From positions 1 through 13,183 of the forward strand of contig USRS01000073.1 in the NCBI GenBank assembly GCA_900557165.1: a stretch of 13,183 nucleotides of DNA. The letters are read 5' to 3'. This document shows positions 6,755-13,183 of the stretch, piece by piece (positions within the stretch are counted from its first letter, which is position 1; every line of letters starts with the position of its first letter). The notes under the pieces were generated by a model, which was not told the origin of the DNA, ran no database searches, and saw only the letters and a program-made list of their open reading frames with translations. Source of the stretch: an uncultured Clostridium sp. (GTDB lineage Bacteria > Bacillota > Clostridia > Peptostreptococcales > Peptostreptococcaceae). The translations under genes were made by a program, and so were the position numbers.

Positions 6755-7633
6755 CTAGTTATATATAAATTCATGTAATAATTTTATATTTTCTTCTCTA
6801 TTCCATTTTATAACATATTGAGAATTAGATTTTAATCTTCCATCTTCTCTAAATTTATCAATGGGAAATTCTAATTGCTTTATTTCATAACTAGTTAAAT
6901 ATCTAGATATTATAGCTAAATCTAATATCTTCTCTGGTGATACGCTTACCTTAACATATTTTAAAATAATTCTAATTAATTCTGAATATTTCCACACTGA
7001 TACTTTTGATAATTTGTAAGCCAAACTTTCTAAAACTTTTCTTTGTCTGGCATCTCTATAAAAACAGTTGTCTATTTTTCTTAGCCTACAATAAGCAAGA
7101 GCTTGATATCCATTTAGCAAATGATTTCCACTACTAGTTATATATTCTATATTATTACCCTCATTTTCAATTTCTAATCCATAACAAGCATTTATTACTT
7201 TATTTAAAGCCTCAATTTCTCTATCTTCAATGTTTACTTCCACTCCATCTAAAGCATTTATTACTTCAACAAAACTTTTAAAGTCTACTATAGCATAATC
7301 CTTTATATTCAAATCAAAGTTGTGATTAATAGTTTTTAACAACAAATCACATCCTCCATAGAAAAAAGCATGATTTAATTTATCATAACCCCTCTTAGGT
7401 ATATATACTAAAGTATCTCTAGCTAAAGAAGTTAATTTTAAATTTTTATTTTTATTATCCACTGTTAAAATAATCATTGTGTCTGACCTAGAGTTTTTTT
7501 GTGATATACCATCCTTACCCACTAATAAAATATTATAAATTTCTTTATTATTGTCTTGTAGAGCATAATTAAAAGATGGGGTCATTAAAAAACATATTGA
7601 AAGTATAAAAATAAATAAAATGCTTTTTTTCAT
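6755..7633 (-). CDS. LytR-CpsA-Psr (LCP) family cell-wall glycopolymer ligase
   Basis: A 292-residue membrane-tethered extracytoplasmic protein. LCP enzymes move lipid-pyrophosphate-linked polymers such as teichoic acids or capsule onto peptidoglycan. A single hydrophobic N-terminal segment (about 3-24) acts as anchor or signal. The LCP core follows: NILLVGKD (34-41), NSRSDTMIILTVD (47-59), LTSLARDT (67-74), DKLNHAFFYGG (84-94), DFKSFVEVINALDGVEVN (117-134) and the pyrophosphate-binding arginines in YCRLRK and YRDARQRK (181-199). All the arginine and aspartate landmarks are present. It is at the short end of the family, with no C-terminal LytR_C domain. ATG at 7633 is preferred to TTG at 7636, with AAGGAGA upstream. 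No terminator is visible between it and fur, so read-through is possible. The polymer handled cannot be told from sequence. Confidence 0.9.
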   Translation of the reverse strand: MKKSILFIFILSICFLMTPSFNYALQDNNKEIYNILLVGKDGISQKNSRSDTMIILTVDNKNKNLKLTSLARDTLVYIPKRGYDKLNHAFFYGGCDLLLKTINHNFDLNIKDYAIVDFKSFVEVINALDGVEVNIEDREIEALNKVINACYGLEIENEGNNIEYITSSGNHLLNGYQALAYCRLRKIDNCFYRDARQRKVLESLAYKLSKVSVWKYSELIRIILKYVKVSVSPEKILDLAIISRYLTSYEIKQLEFPIDKFREDGRLKSNSQYVIKWNREENIKLLHEFIYN

Positions 7634-7699
7634 CAATTCATCTCCTTATTTGTTTTCAATATTTTTCCCCATAAAAAATAAATTACACTCTTTTATAAT

Positions 7700-7731
7700 T
7701 AAACAAAAAAACTACCTATTAAATAGGTAGC
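7700..7731 (-). terminator. Rho-independent terminator after the DUF1292 gene
   Basis: Inverted repeat CTACCTAT / ATAGGTAG (7712-7719 and 7723-7730) with a 3-base loop, followed on the minus strand by seven T and then GTTT. It lies about 30 bases past the DUF1292 stop and before the LCP gene. Confidence 0.85.
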
Positions 7732-7760
7732 TTTTACATGTAAAGTTATATTTGAACTAA

Positions 7761-8033
7761 TTAAAATTCAGAATCGTCATTAAGTCCTTCTTCGTCCATT
7801 AATGTGTTATAAACATCAACAACTATTTGGTACTCTTGATCATCTTCTAAAGGAACTAACATTTCTCCTTCTTCGTCTTGGTCTATTCTAAATACTAACG
7901 CTTCTTCAGCTTCTTCATCTTCAACTGGCATTAATATAGCATATTCCTTATTATCCGCTTCTAAAGTTAATATTACTTCAAATTGACTTTCTACTCCATT
8001 TTCATCTAATAAACTTATTATATTATCTTGCAT
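7761..8033 (-). CDS. DUF1292 (YrzB-type) small acidic protein
   Basis: A 90-residue, strongly acidic cytoplasmic protein of the DUF1292 family (B. subtilis YrzB), function unknown. The family pattern is clear: an N-terminal I-x-L-x-D-E-N-G start, FEVILTLEADNKEYAILMP (about 19-37), then a second strand pair with VFRIDQDE and a DDQEYQIVVDVYNTL helix. The frame also offers a GTG nine bases earlier (8042), but that GTG lies inside GAGGTGA, which is the Shine-Dalgarno for the ATG at 8033, so the ATG is chosen. It is the usual partner of ireB and ruvX, a placement kept here, and it has its own promoter and terminator. Confidence 0.92.
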   Translation of the reverse strand: MQDNIISLLDENGVESQFEVILTLEADNKEYAILMPVEDEEAEEALVFRIDQDEEGEMLVPLEDDQEYQIVVDVYNTLMDEEGLNDDSEF

Positions 8034-8066
8034 ACAATTCACCTCAAATTCTTTCTTCTTTCCTAT

Positions 8067-8094
8067 ATTATATATTATACTTAAGTATTTTCAA
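8067..8094 (-). promoter_or_regulatory. Sigma-A-type promoter of the DUF1292 gene
   Basis: The minus strand shows TTGAAA (8089-8094), a 16-base spacer and TATAAT (8067-8072). This gives a start near 8060 and a leader of about 25 bases ahead of the ATG at 8033. The spacer contains a 12-base palindrome, ATACTTAAGTAT (8077-8088). Confidence 0.65.
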
Positions 8095-8113
8095 ATATAT
8101 TATTAAAATATTA

Positions 8114-8539
8114 TTAGAAAATTCTTTTTGAATCTAAATATCCTTGTAATATTATTACTGCTGCCAGCATATCTATTACTTTTTTTCTATTTTCTCTTCT
8201 TACATTTCCTTCAATTAAAGATCTCTCAGCTGCTACTGTAGATAATCTTTCATCCCAAAATTCAATTGGTAGATTTGTTTCTTCTTTTAATAATTCACAG
8301 AACTTTTGAACTTTTTCTCCTTGTGGTCCTACTGTTCCATTCATATTTTTAGGAAGCCCTGAAACAATTTTATTAACTTGTTTCTCAGCTATTATTTGTT
8401 TTATAGCTTCTATATCCTTTTTCTTACCAACCCTTTTTATAGTTGTTACACCTTGAGCAGTTAGCCCCATTAAATCACTTACTGCAACTCCTATGGTCTT
8501 ATCTCCTATATCAAGGCCCATTATTCTTCCATCAAGCAT
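8114..8539 (-). CDS. ruvX: RuvX/YqgF family RNase H-fold nuclease
   Basis: A 141-residue cytoplasmic protein of the YqgF family, linked to 16S rRNA 5'-end maturation in E. coli and, on fold grounds, described as a putative Holliday junction resolvase. The family's motifs are all present: [15 protein letters not shown] (residues 8-22, with the first catalytic Asp), [13 protein letters not shown] (57-69), EFWDERLST (93-101, with the central acidic residue) and [16 protein letters not shown] (121-136, with the last catalytic Asp). Length is normal for the family. ATG at 8539 is supported by AAAGGAGA six bases upstream. It usually follows ireB directly; here the membrane protein gene and a terminator stand between. 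The DUF1292 gene follows after a short gap containing a promoter. Confidence 0.95.
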   Translation of the reverse strand: MLDGRIMGLDIGDKTIGVAVSDLMGLTAQGVTTIKRVGKKKDIEAIKQIIAEKQVNKIVSGLPKNMNGTVGPQGEKVQKFCELLKEETNLPIEFWDERLSTVAAERSLIEGNVRRENRKKVIDMLAAVIILQGYLDSKRIF

Positions 8540-8656
8540 GTTTGTCTCCTTTATGTACTTATCTTTATAAAATTATTTCATATTAAGTTTAATATTAAAA
8601 TAAGTTAAGACTTTTATTATTTTATCTTATTTTTATTTTATCATACATTATTTTAT

Positions 8657-8665
8657 ATTATAACA
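8657..8665 (-). promoter_or_regulatory. Possible extended -10 promoter for ruvX
   Basis: The minus strand reads TGTTATAAT, a perfect extended -10 (TGnTATAAT), just after the terminator's T-run. No good -35 lies 17 bases upstream, where the terminator stem is. It would give an untranslated leader of about 110 bases before ruvX. ruvX needs its own promoter because of the upstream terminator, but the region 8540-8668 is so AT-rich that chance matches are expected. Confidence 0.35.
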
Positions 8666-8668
8666 TAA

Positions 8669-8703
8669 CAAAAAAATTAGCCAAAATAAAATTTTGGCTA
8701 ATT
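8669..8703 (-). terminator. Rho-independent terminator of the alaS-ireB-membrane protein unit
   Basis: A 13-base perfect inverted repeat (arms 8675-8687 and 8691-8703, loop of 3) is followed on the minus strand by a run of about seven T (8669-8676). It begins within 7 bases of the membrane protein's stop codon, so it closes that unit and separates it from ruvX. Confidence 0.9.
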
Positions 8704-8709
8704 TATAAA

Positions 8710-10890
8710 TTATTCTCTTTCACTTTTAAATATTATCATATTTATACTAATAACAAGTATAGGTATAAGGATATAAATTGATGCTGTTGCAGCAGCTACT
8801 ATACCTGAGTCATTTACAAGTAGTGTAATTAGACATCCAACCATAGAGGCAATAAATCCTTTAAATATCATTGGGTATTTATTAGATATATGTTTCATAT
8901 GTTTTGATGGTCTAAATATAAATATACCTATTACTGCAATTCCTACTAATAATATATTTACCCATACTGAAGACTTAGCAAGTTTTAAATTCATTGATAT
9001 TTTTCTACCAAATGTATTAAAAATAGCTTGCGGTCCCGTTTGTAATATTTGTTTTACGAATCCGCCTAAATGAGACTCTAATCCTAGCATTAAATCTAAT
9101 CCGGCAAATACTGATACTAATACAACTGCAGATAAGCCTAGTAATACTATTTTTTTAAAGTCTAATTTAACATCAAATATTAACATTATAAATAGTAAAT
9201 ATGCTATACATTCTGATATAGATGCACCTACATTAGCACCCATTGATGGGAAAGCTGTAGTTATAAGAGTTATTATGGCAACTATAACAGTAAGCCACTT
9301 TGGAATTTTTTTGTAATTTAGTAATACAGATAAACCAAATATTGCACTAGCTATTATAACACCTTGGTACTCATTACCTACTCCATAATATCTTGCTCCA
9401 ACAATAGCATCATAGCTCATTATAGAGTTTTTCATAAGATAAGTACCAAGTACTATATCAATAACAGTAATTGCAACTGTAAGTATTGAATAGTAAGCCA
9501 TTTGTTTAAGGTCATTATTCTTAAATAGCAACCTTCCTGATATATATAATATAGCTGTAGTTATTACTACTCCTGTTGTCAATCCTACTTGTGTTTTAAA
9601 GTTAAAGATTGGAGCAACTAAGAATGTAAGTGGCATGATTATAGCTAACTTAATTAATTCTTTTAAAACTATAAATACTTTTTCTTTATGTGGTAGTTTA
9701 TCTTTTATTAATAATGCTAACATGGCAATTACCCAAGAAGTAGATACTATACCAACAAAAGTATTTACAACAGTTGATCTAATATTATTTATAGATACCA
9801 TTTTTTCATACTCATCGCTTATAAATGATATATTGTCATCTCTATCTACTAAAGTAAACACTCTTCCTAAAGCAAGTTCATTTGATAAATTAAATTCACT
9901 TAATATATCAACACCTACATCTAGATTACCTATTATACCATCTCTTCTAGTTGTGGCACTTCTTAATAATCCTTTGCCTTCTTTGCTAAATTTTATTACA
10001 GGACAAAGTCGCTTTCTATTATTGTAATCTAATTTACTTGGATACTCACTTACTATATAAATAGTATCATTTTCATTTGTCATATTAAATACTTCTTCTA
10101 AGTATGTATTTATATTGCTGTAAATTCTATTTTTCATTTTATTGTAAGTAATTGTATTTAAATTAGATTTATATTTATCTAATCTATAAGTATCACCTAA
10201 TTCAACAAACACTACATCACTACTAGAGTAATTTTTCTTTGTTTCTTTAACTAATTTAGAATAATCTGTTCTTATTCCATAAGGCATAGTTAAATCTTCA
10301 ACATTGATATCATCAACATTTCCCCTATCAACTCTACCCATATTATCCATAGCTATTAATCCTGCATTTCTTATTTTAACAAGTTGATTATCTTCAACAA
10401 TATCACTATTTCCTAAAAGGGCAACTGTTTTATTATTATCAGATAAAGTCTGCCCAATCAAACCTAATGTTGAACCAAAAGTTCCTTTGTCAGTATTAAC
10501 ATTAATAATTTTATTAATATTTATATTGCTTATTTCTTTTGGTTCTACACCTGTTACTGACTTAAATATTTGACCATTTTTGTCATTTAAGTTAGAAAAT
10601 GATATGACATTCTCATTTGCAATATTAGACCTACATGCAGCACCTATACTTGCATAAGATCTTTCATCACTATTACCTTGGTCTCCTTTAACATTCATAA
10701 GACCAATGTATCCACTTGTCTTTAACTTTTCATTTAATACAGGAATTTCTTGCAGATTATCTAAATTAGTTCTATTTATACTAATATAGATTACCTTACC
10801 TTCTTTTTTATCAGCTGCGAAGGAATAATTTGGAACAAGTCCAATACATATCATCATTAATAATAAAAATGATATTAATTTTTTCCTCAT
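8710..10890 (-). CDS. Secreted/polytopic membrane protein: His-free alkaline-phosphatase-like ectodomain plus about 11 TM helices
   Basis: A 726-residue protein of unknown function. A signal peptide covers residues 1-26 (cleavage near SFA-AD). An extracytoplasmic domain at about 27-370 contains SYASIGAACRS (78-88), LIAMDNMGRVDRGNVDD (178-194), FVELGDTYRLD (228-238) and SATTRRDG (311-318). From about 373 on there are some 11 hydrophobic helices, with GARYYGVGNEYQG (498-510), FPSMGANVGASIS (547-559) and NDSG (693-696) in or near loops. The strand-plus-motif pattern recalls alkaline-phosphatase-superfamily folds as I remember related Firmicutes proteins, but the first 400 residues contain no histidine, so a classical metallo-hydrolase site is absent. 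ATG at 10890 is chosen over the in-frame TTG just before it because GTAGG then sits 8 bases away. It follows ireB by 16 bases and a terminator follows its stop. Envelope role is inference. Confidence 0.85.
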   Translation of the reverse strand: MRKKLISFLLLMMICIGLVPNYSFAADKKEGKVIYISINRTNLDNLQEIPVLNEKLKTSGYIGLMNVKGDQGNSDERSYASIGAACRSNIANENVISFSNLNDKNGQIFKSVTGVEPKEISNININKIINVNTDKGTFGSTLGLIGQTLSDNNKTVALLGNSDIVEDNQLVKIRNAGLIAMDNMGRVDRGNVDDINVEDLTMPYGIRTDYSKLVKETKKNYSSSDVVFVELGDTYRLDKYKSNLNTITYNKMKNRIYSNINTYLEEVFNMTNENDTIYIVSEYPSKLDYNNRKRLCPVIKFSKEGKGLLRSATTRRDGIIGNLDVGVDILSEFNLSNELALGRVFTLVDRDDNISFISDEYEKMVSINNIRSTVVNTFVGIVSTSWVIAMLALLIKDKLPHKEKVFIVLKELIKLAIIMPLTFLVAPIFNFKTQVGLTTGVVITTAILYISGRLLFKNNDLKQMAYYSILTVAITVIDIVLGTYLMKNSIMSYDAIVGARYYGVGNEYQGVIIASAIFGLSVLLNYKKIPKWLTVIVAIITLITTAFPSMGANVGASISECIAYLLFIMLIFDVKLDFKKIVLLGLSAVVLVSVFAGLDLMLGLESHLGGFVKQILQTGPQAIFNTFGRKISMNLKLAKSSVWVNILLVGIAVIGIFIFRPSKHMKHISNKYPMIFKGFIASMVGCLITLLVNDSGIVAAATASIYILIPILVISINMIIFKSERE

Positions 10891-10906
10891 CAAATTGACC
10901 TACTTT

Positions 10907-11164
10907 CTATTTTGATAAATAAGACTTTAGAATTTCTTCTAATAATTCATCTCTTTCATATTTTCTTATTACTGTTCTAGCATCTTTATGGCTTGTTATG
11001 TAACTTGAATCACCAGATAGGATATATCCTATCATTTGATTGATAGGATCATATCCTTTTTCTTGTAATGCATGGTAAACATAAGCTATAGTTTCGCCTG
11101 GGCTCATATTTTTATTTTCTGTAACACCTTCGAATTTTACTGTATAATCAAATTTGTTATCCAA
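10907..11164 (-). CDS. ireB: IreB family regulatory phosphoprotein (UPF0297)
   Basis: An 85-residue cytoplasmic protein of the IreB/YrzL family. In Enterococcus faecalis IreB is threonine-phosphorylated by the PASTA kinase IreK and dampens cephalosporin resistance; the family is a conserved neighbour of alaS and ruvX. Family hallmarks are visible: YTVKF near residues 7-11, the helix with AYVYHALQEKGYDPINQ, the block MIGYILSGDSSYI, and an acidic ERDELLEEILKSYL end. Candidate phosphoacceptors near the N-terminus are Thr8 and Thr15 (inference). The start is TTG, set by the Shine-Dalgarno AAGGGGGAG seven bases upstream; there is no in-frame ATG nearby that would keep the conserved N-terminus. It starts 19 bases after alaS and ends 16 bases before the membrane protein gene, so an operon is likely. 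Confidence 0.95.
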   Translation of the reverse strand: MDNKFDYTVKFEGVTENKNMSPGETIAYVYHALQEKGYDPINQMIGYILSGDSSYITSHKDARTVIRKYERDELLEEILKSYLSK

Positions 11165-11183
11165 AATAACTCCCCCTTTACAG

Positions 11184-13183
11184 TTATTTTACTTGGCTTT
11201 TTACAACCTCACTTGCATAACTTAAAGCTTCATCAACTTTTGATACATCTGTTGCTCCAGCTTGTGCCATATTTGGTCTTCCGCCACCTTTACCATTAGC
11301 TATTTTTGCAACTTCTCTAACTATATTACCTGAGTGGATTCCTTTTTCTATAACATCTTGAGTTGCAGTAACTACAAAGTTCACTTTATTATCAGCTACA
11401 TTTGAAAGTACTACTACACCACTACCTACTTTATCTCTTAAAGTATCTGCAGTTTCTTTTAATGTATTCATATCTATATCTTCAAACTTAGCACATAATA
11501 AGTTTACTCCGTTTATTTCAACTTTTGCATCTAATAGTGAATCTACTGATTGTAAGTTTAATTTAGTTTTTGTTTCATGTAATTCTTTTGCTAAAGCTTT
11601 ATTTTCTTCTACTAAATGATTAGCTCTTTGAACTAAATTATCCTCTTTTGTTTTTAAAGCTGAACAAACTTCATTTATCATATTATCTCTATTAGTTAAG
11701 TATTCGTATACTGCATGACCAGTTATAGCTTCTATTCTTCTAACACCAGCTGCTACTCCACCTTCAGATAATATTTTAAATAATCCAACTTGAGAAGTAT
11801 TTGTAAGGTGAGTTCCTCCACAAAGCTCAACTGAGTAGTCTCCCATAGATACAACTCTTACTTCGTTACCGTATTTCTCACCAAATAGTGCCATAGCACC
11901 TTTTTCTTTTGCATCATTTATGTTCATTATTTCACAATTAACTTCTAATGCATCTAAGATAGCCTTATTTACTTTTTCTTCAACAGCTTTTAATTCTTCT
12001 TTTGATATTGGCTCAAAATGAGTTACGTCAAATCTAAGTCTTTCTGGAGTAACTAGAGAACCTGCTTGGTTAACGTGATCTCCTAAAACTTCTTTTAAAG
12101 CTTCATGTAGTAAGTGAGTTGCCGTATGGTTTCTTGCTGAAGCCATTCTTACTTCTTTATTAACTTTTGATTCTAAAGCATCACTTACTTTTATTTGACC
12201 TTTTTTAACAAATCCTATGTGTTTTATAGTGTTATTAGCACCTTTTCTTGTGTCAACAACTTCAAATATAGCATCTTCATTTTCTAAAGTACCTATATCT
12301 CCAGCTTGACCCCCACCTTCAGCATAGAAAGATGTCTCGTTTAATACTATTATAGCTTTTTCGCCTTCATTTATCATCTCAACTATTTCATCTTCTTTAA
12401 CTATTGCTGTAACTTTTCCTGATACATTTAAGTTTTTGTATCCATCAAATGTAGATGCCACACTTTCATCTAAAGTTGATAATGGATCTTCTTTCCAACC
12501 TTCGTCTTCCATAGCACCTCTATCAGCTCTAGCTCTTTGTCTTTGTTCTTCCATTTCTTTGTGGAATCCTTCTTCATCTATACCGAATCCTTGTTCTTCT
12601 AATATTTCTTCAGTTAAATCTAGAGGGAATCCATAAGTATCGTAAAGTTTGAATGCTTTATCTCCACTTAAAACAGTTTCATTAGCTTCTTTTAATTCAG
12701 CTATATATCCGTTTAATATTTCCACACCTTGGTCTAGTGTTTCATTAAATTTTTCTTCTTCTATTTTTATTACTTTTTTAACGTAGCTTTCTTTTTCAAC
12801 TAATTCTGGGTAAGCTTCTCCACTTACTTCTTTAACTCTGTCATATAATTTGTATAAGAAATCTTCTTTTATTCCTAATAATTTTCCATGACGAGCAGCT
12901 CTTCTAAGTAATCTTCTAAGAACATATCCTCTTCCTTCATTTGAAGGTAATACACCATCAGCTATTAAGAAACTCATAGCTCTCATATGGTCAGTTATTA
13001 TTCTTACTGATACGTCTTTTTTGTCATCTTCTCCGTATTTTATGTTAGCTAATTCTTCTATTCCTTGAATTATATATTTTATAGTGTCTATTTCGAATAT
13101 ATTATCAACATCTTGCATTATACAAGCCATTCTTTCAAGACCCATACCTGTATCTATGTTTTTGTTAGCTAGTTCTGGATAAG
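11184..13183 (-). CDS. alaS: Alanyl-tRNA synthetase, 3' portion (5' end beyond window)
   Basis: Charges tRNA-Ala with alanine and clears mischarged Ser/Gly, in the cytoplasm. About 665 codons are visible and the frame stays open to the window edge, reading YPELANKNIDTGMGLERM, so the start and class II motifs 1 and 2 (roughly the first 210-220 residues of a usual 870-880) lie outside. Visible in order: class II motif 3 (DTGMGLER, near 13130-13155), the tRNA-recognition helical domain (VLRRLLRRAARHGKLLG), the editing domain with zinc ligands HTATH (12114-12128) and CGGTH (11808-11822), a coiled coil (about 11560-11660) and the C-terminal DHHA1 domain with GKGGGRPNMAQAG (about 11255-11295). All key residues are intact. 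The stop TAA is followed after 19 bases by ireB, so the two are probably cotranscribed. Any T-box leader would lie beyond this window. Confidence 0.98.
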   Translation of the reverse strand, partial: YPELANKNIDTGMGLERMACIMQDVDNIFEIDTIKYIIQGIEELANIKYGEDDKKDVSVRIITDHMRAMSFLIADGVLPSNEGRGYVLRRLLRRAARHGKLLGIKEDFLYKLYDRVKEVSGEAYPELVEKESYVKKVIKIEEEKFNETLDQGVEILNGYIAELKEANETVLSGDKAFKLYDTYGFPLDLTEEILEEQGFGIDEEGFHKEMEEQRQRARADRGAMEDEGWKEDPLSTLDESVASTFDGYKNLNVSGKVTAIVKEDEIVEMINEGEKAIIVLNETSFYAEGGGQAGDIGTLENEDAIFEVVDTRKGANNTIKHIGFVKKGQIKVSDALESKVNKEVRMASARNHTATHLLHEALKEVLGDHVNQAGSLVTPERLRFDVTHFEPISKEELKAVEEKVNKAILDALEVNCEIMNINDAKEKGAMALFGEKYGNEVRVVSMGDYSVELCGGTHLTNTSQVGLFKILSEGGVAAGVRRIEAITGHAVYEYLTNRDNMINEVCSALKTKEDNLVQRANHLVEENKALAKELHETKTKLNLQSVDSLLDAKVEINGVNLLCAKFEDIDMNTLKETADTLRDKVGSGVVVLSNVADNKVNFVVTATQDVIEKGIHSGNIVREVAKIANGKGGGRPNMAQAGATDVSKVDEALSYASEVVKSQVK

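Noticed and set aside
9635..10027. Plus-strand 130-codon frame inside the membrane protein gene
   Set aside because: It is a complementary-strand shadow of a gene that shows a full domain plan; composition and context give no support. The same holds for 4322-4504, 11072-11299 and 12436-12636.
8710..10890. Membrane protein as an active phosphatase, sulfatase or phosphoglycerate mutase
   Set aside because: No histidine in the ectodomain and no classical Asp/Ser-Thr nucleophile motif are visible.
1..13183. Mobile element, prophage, CRISPR, riboswitch or defence system
   Set aside because: No direct-repeat arrays, transposase or integrase domains, tRNA or structured leader could be found; all genes are core functions in one orientation.

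Overview
The window is a very AT-rich stretch of a low-GC Gram-positive chromosome. Every gene lies on the minus strand, so transcription runs from high to low coordinates. The protein set (AlaRS, IreB, RuvX, Fur, RNase J, YlbF family, D-Ala-D-Ala carboxypeptidase, ScpA/ScpB) is that of an endospore-former-type Clostridia. The gene order and the close match of the Fur and RNase J proteins to what I recall of Clostridioides difficile suggest the family Peptostreptococcaceae; this is recollection, not a database result. I see no mobile element, tRNA, rRNA, CRISPR array or broken gene.

In transcription order, the first unit is alaS (3' part only, running off the high-coordinate edge), ireB and a 726-residue membrane protein. 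It closes with a clear rho-independent terminator at 8669-8703. The next unit is ruvX and a DUF1292 (YrzB-type) gene, the latter with its own good promoter, ending at a terminator at 7700-7731. An LCP-family cell-wall ligase gene and fur follow. fur has a consensus-like promoter and a terminator hairpin whose 5' arm is the last codons of fur. rnjA then stands alone between an extended -10 promoter and a strong terminator. A ylbF-type gene and a DUF503 gene sit 15 bases apart, followed by the carboxypeptidase gene with a terminator hairpin. The last unit is an M50 membrane protease, scpA, scpB and a small two-helix membrane protein, tightly packed and closed by a terminator at 20-48.

Functionally these are core genes: tRNA charging, PASTA-kinase output (IreB), RNA processing (RuvX, RNase J, YlbF), iron control (Fur), envelope assembly (LCP ligase, carboxypeptidase) and chromosome condensation (ScpAB). 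The least understood item is the membrane protein between ireB and ruvX. It interrupts the usually adjacent alaS-ireB-ruvX-yrzB block. Its secreted part recalls an alkaline-phosphatase-like fold but contains no histidine, and its membrane part carries a striking GARYYGVGNEYQG motif. I regard it as the best lead; the rest is ordinary, with some regulatory dyads worth checking.
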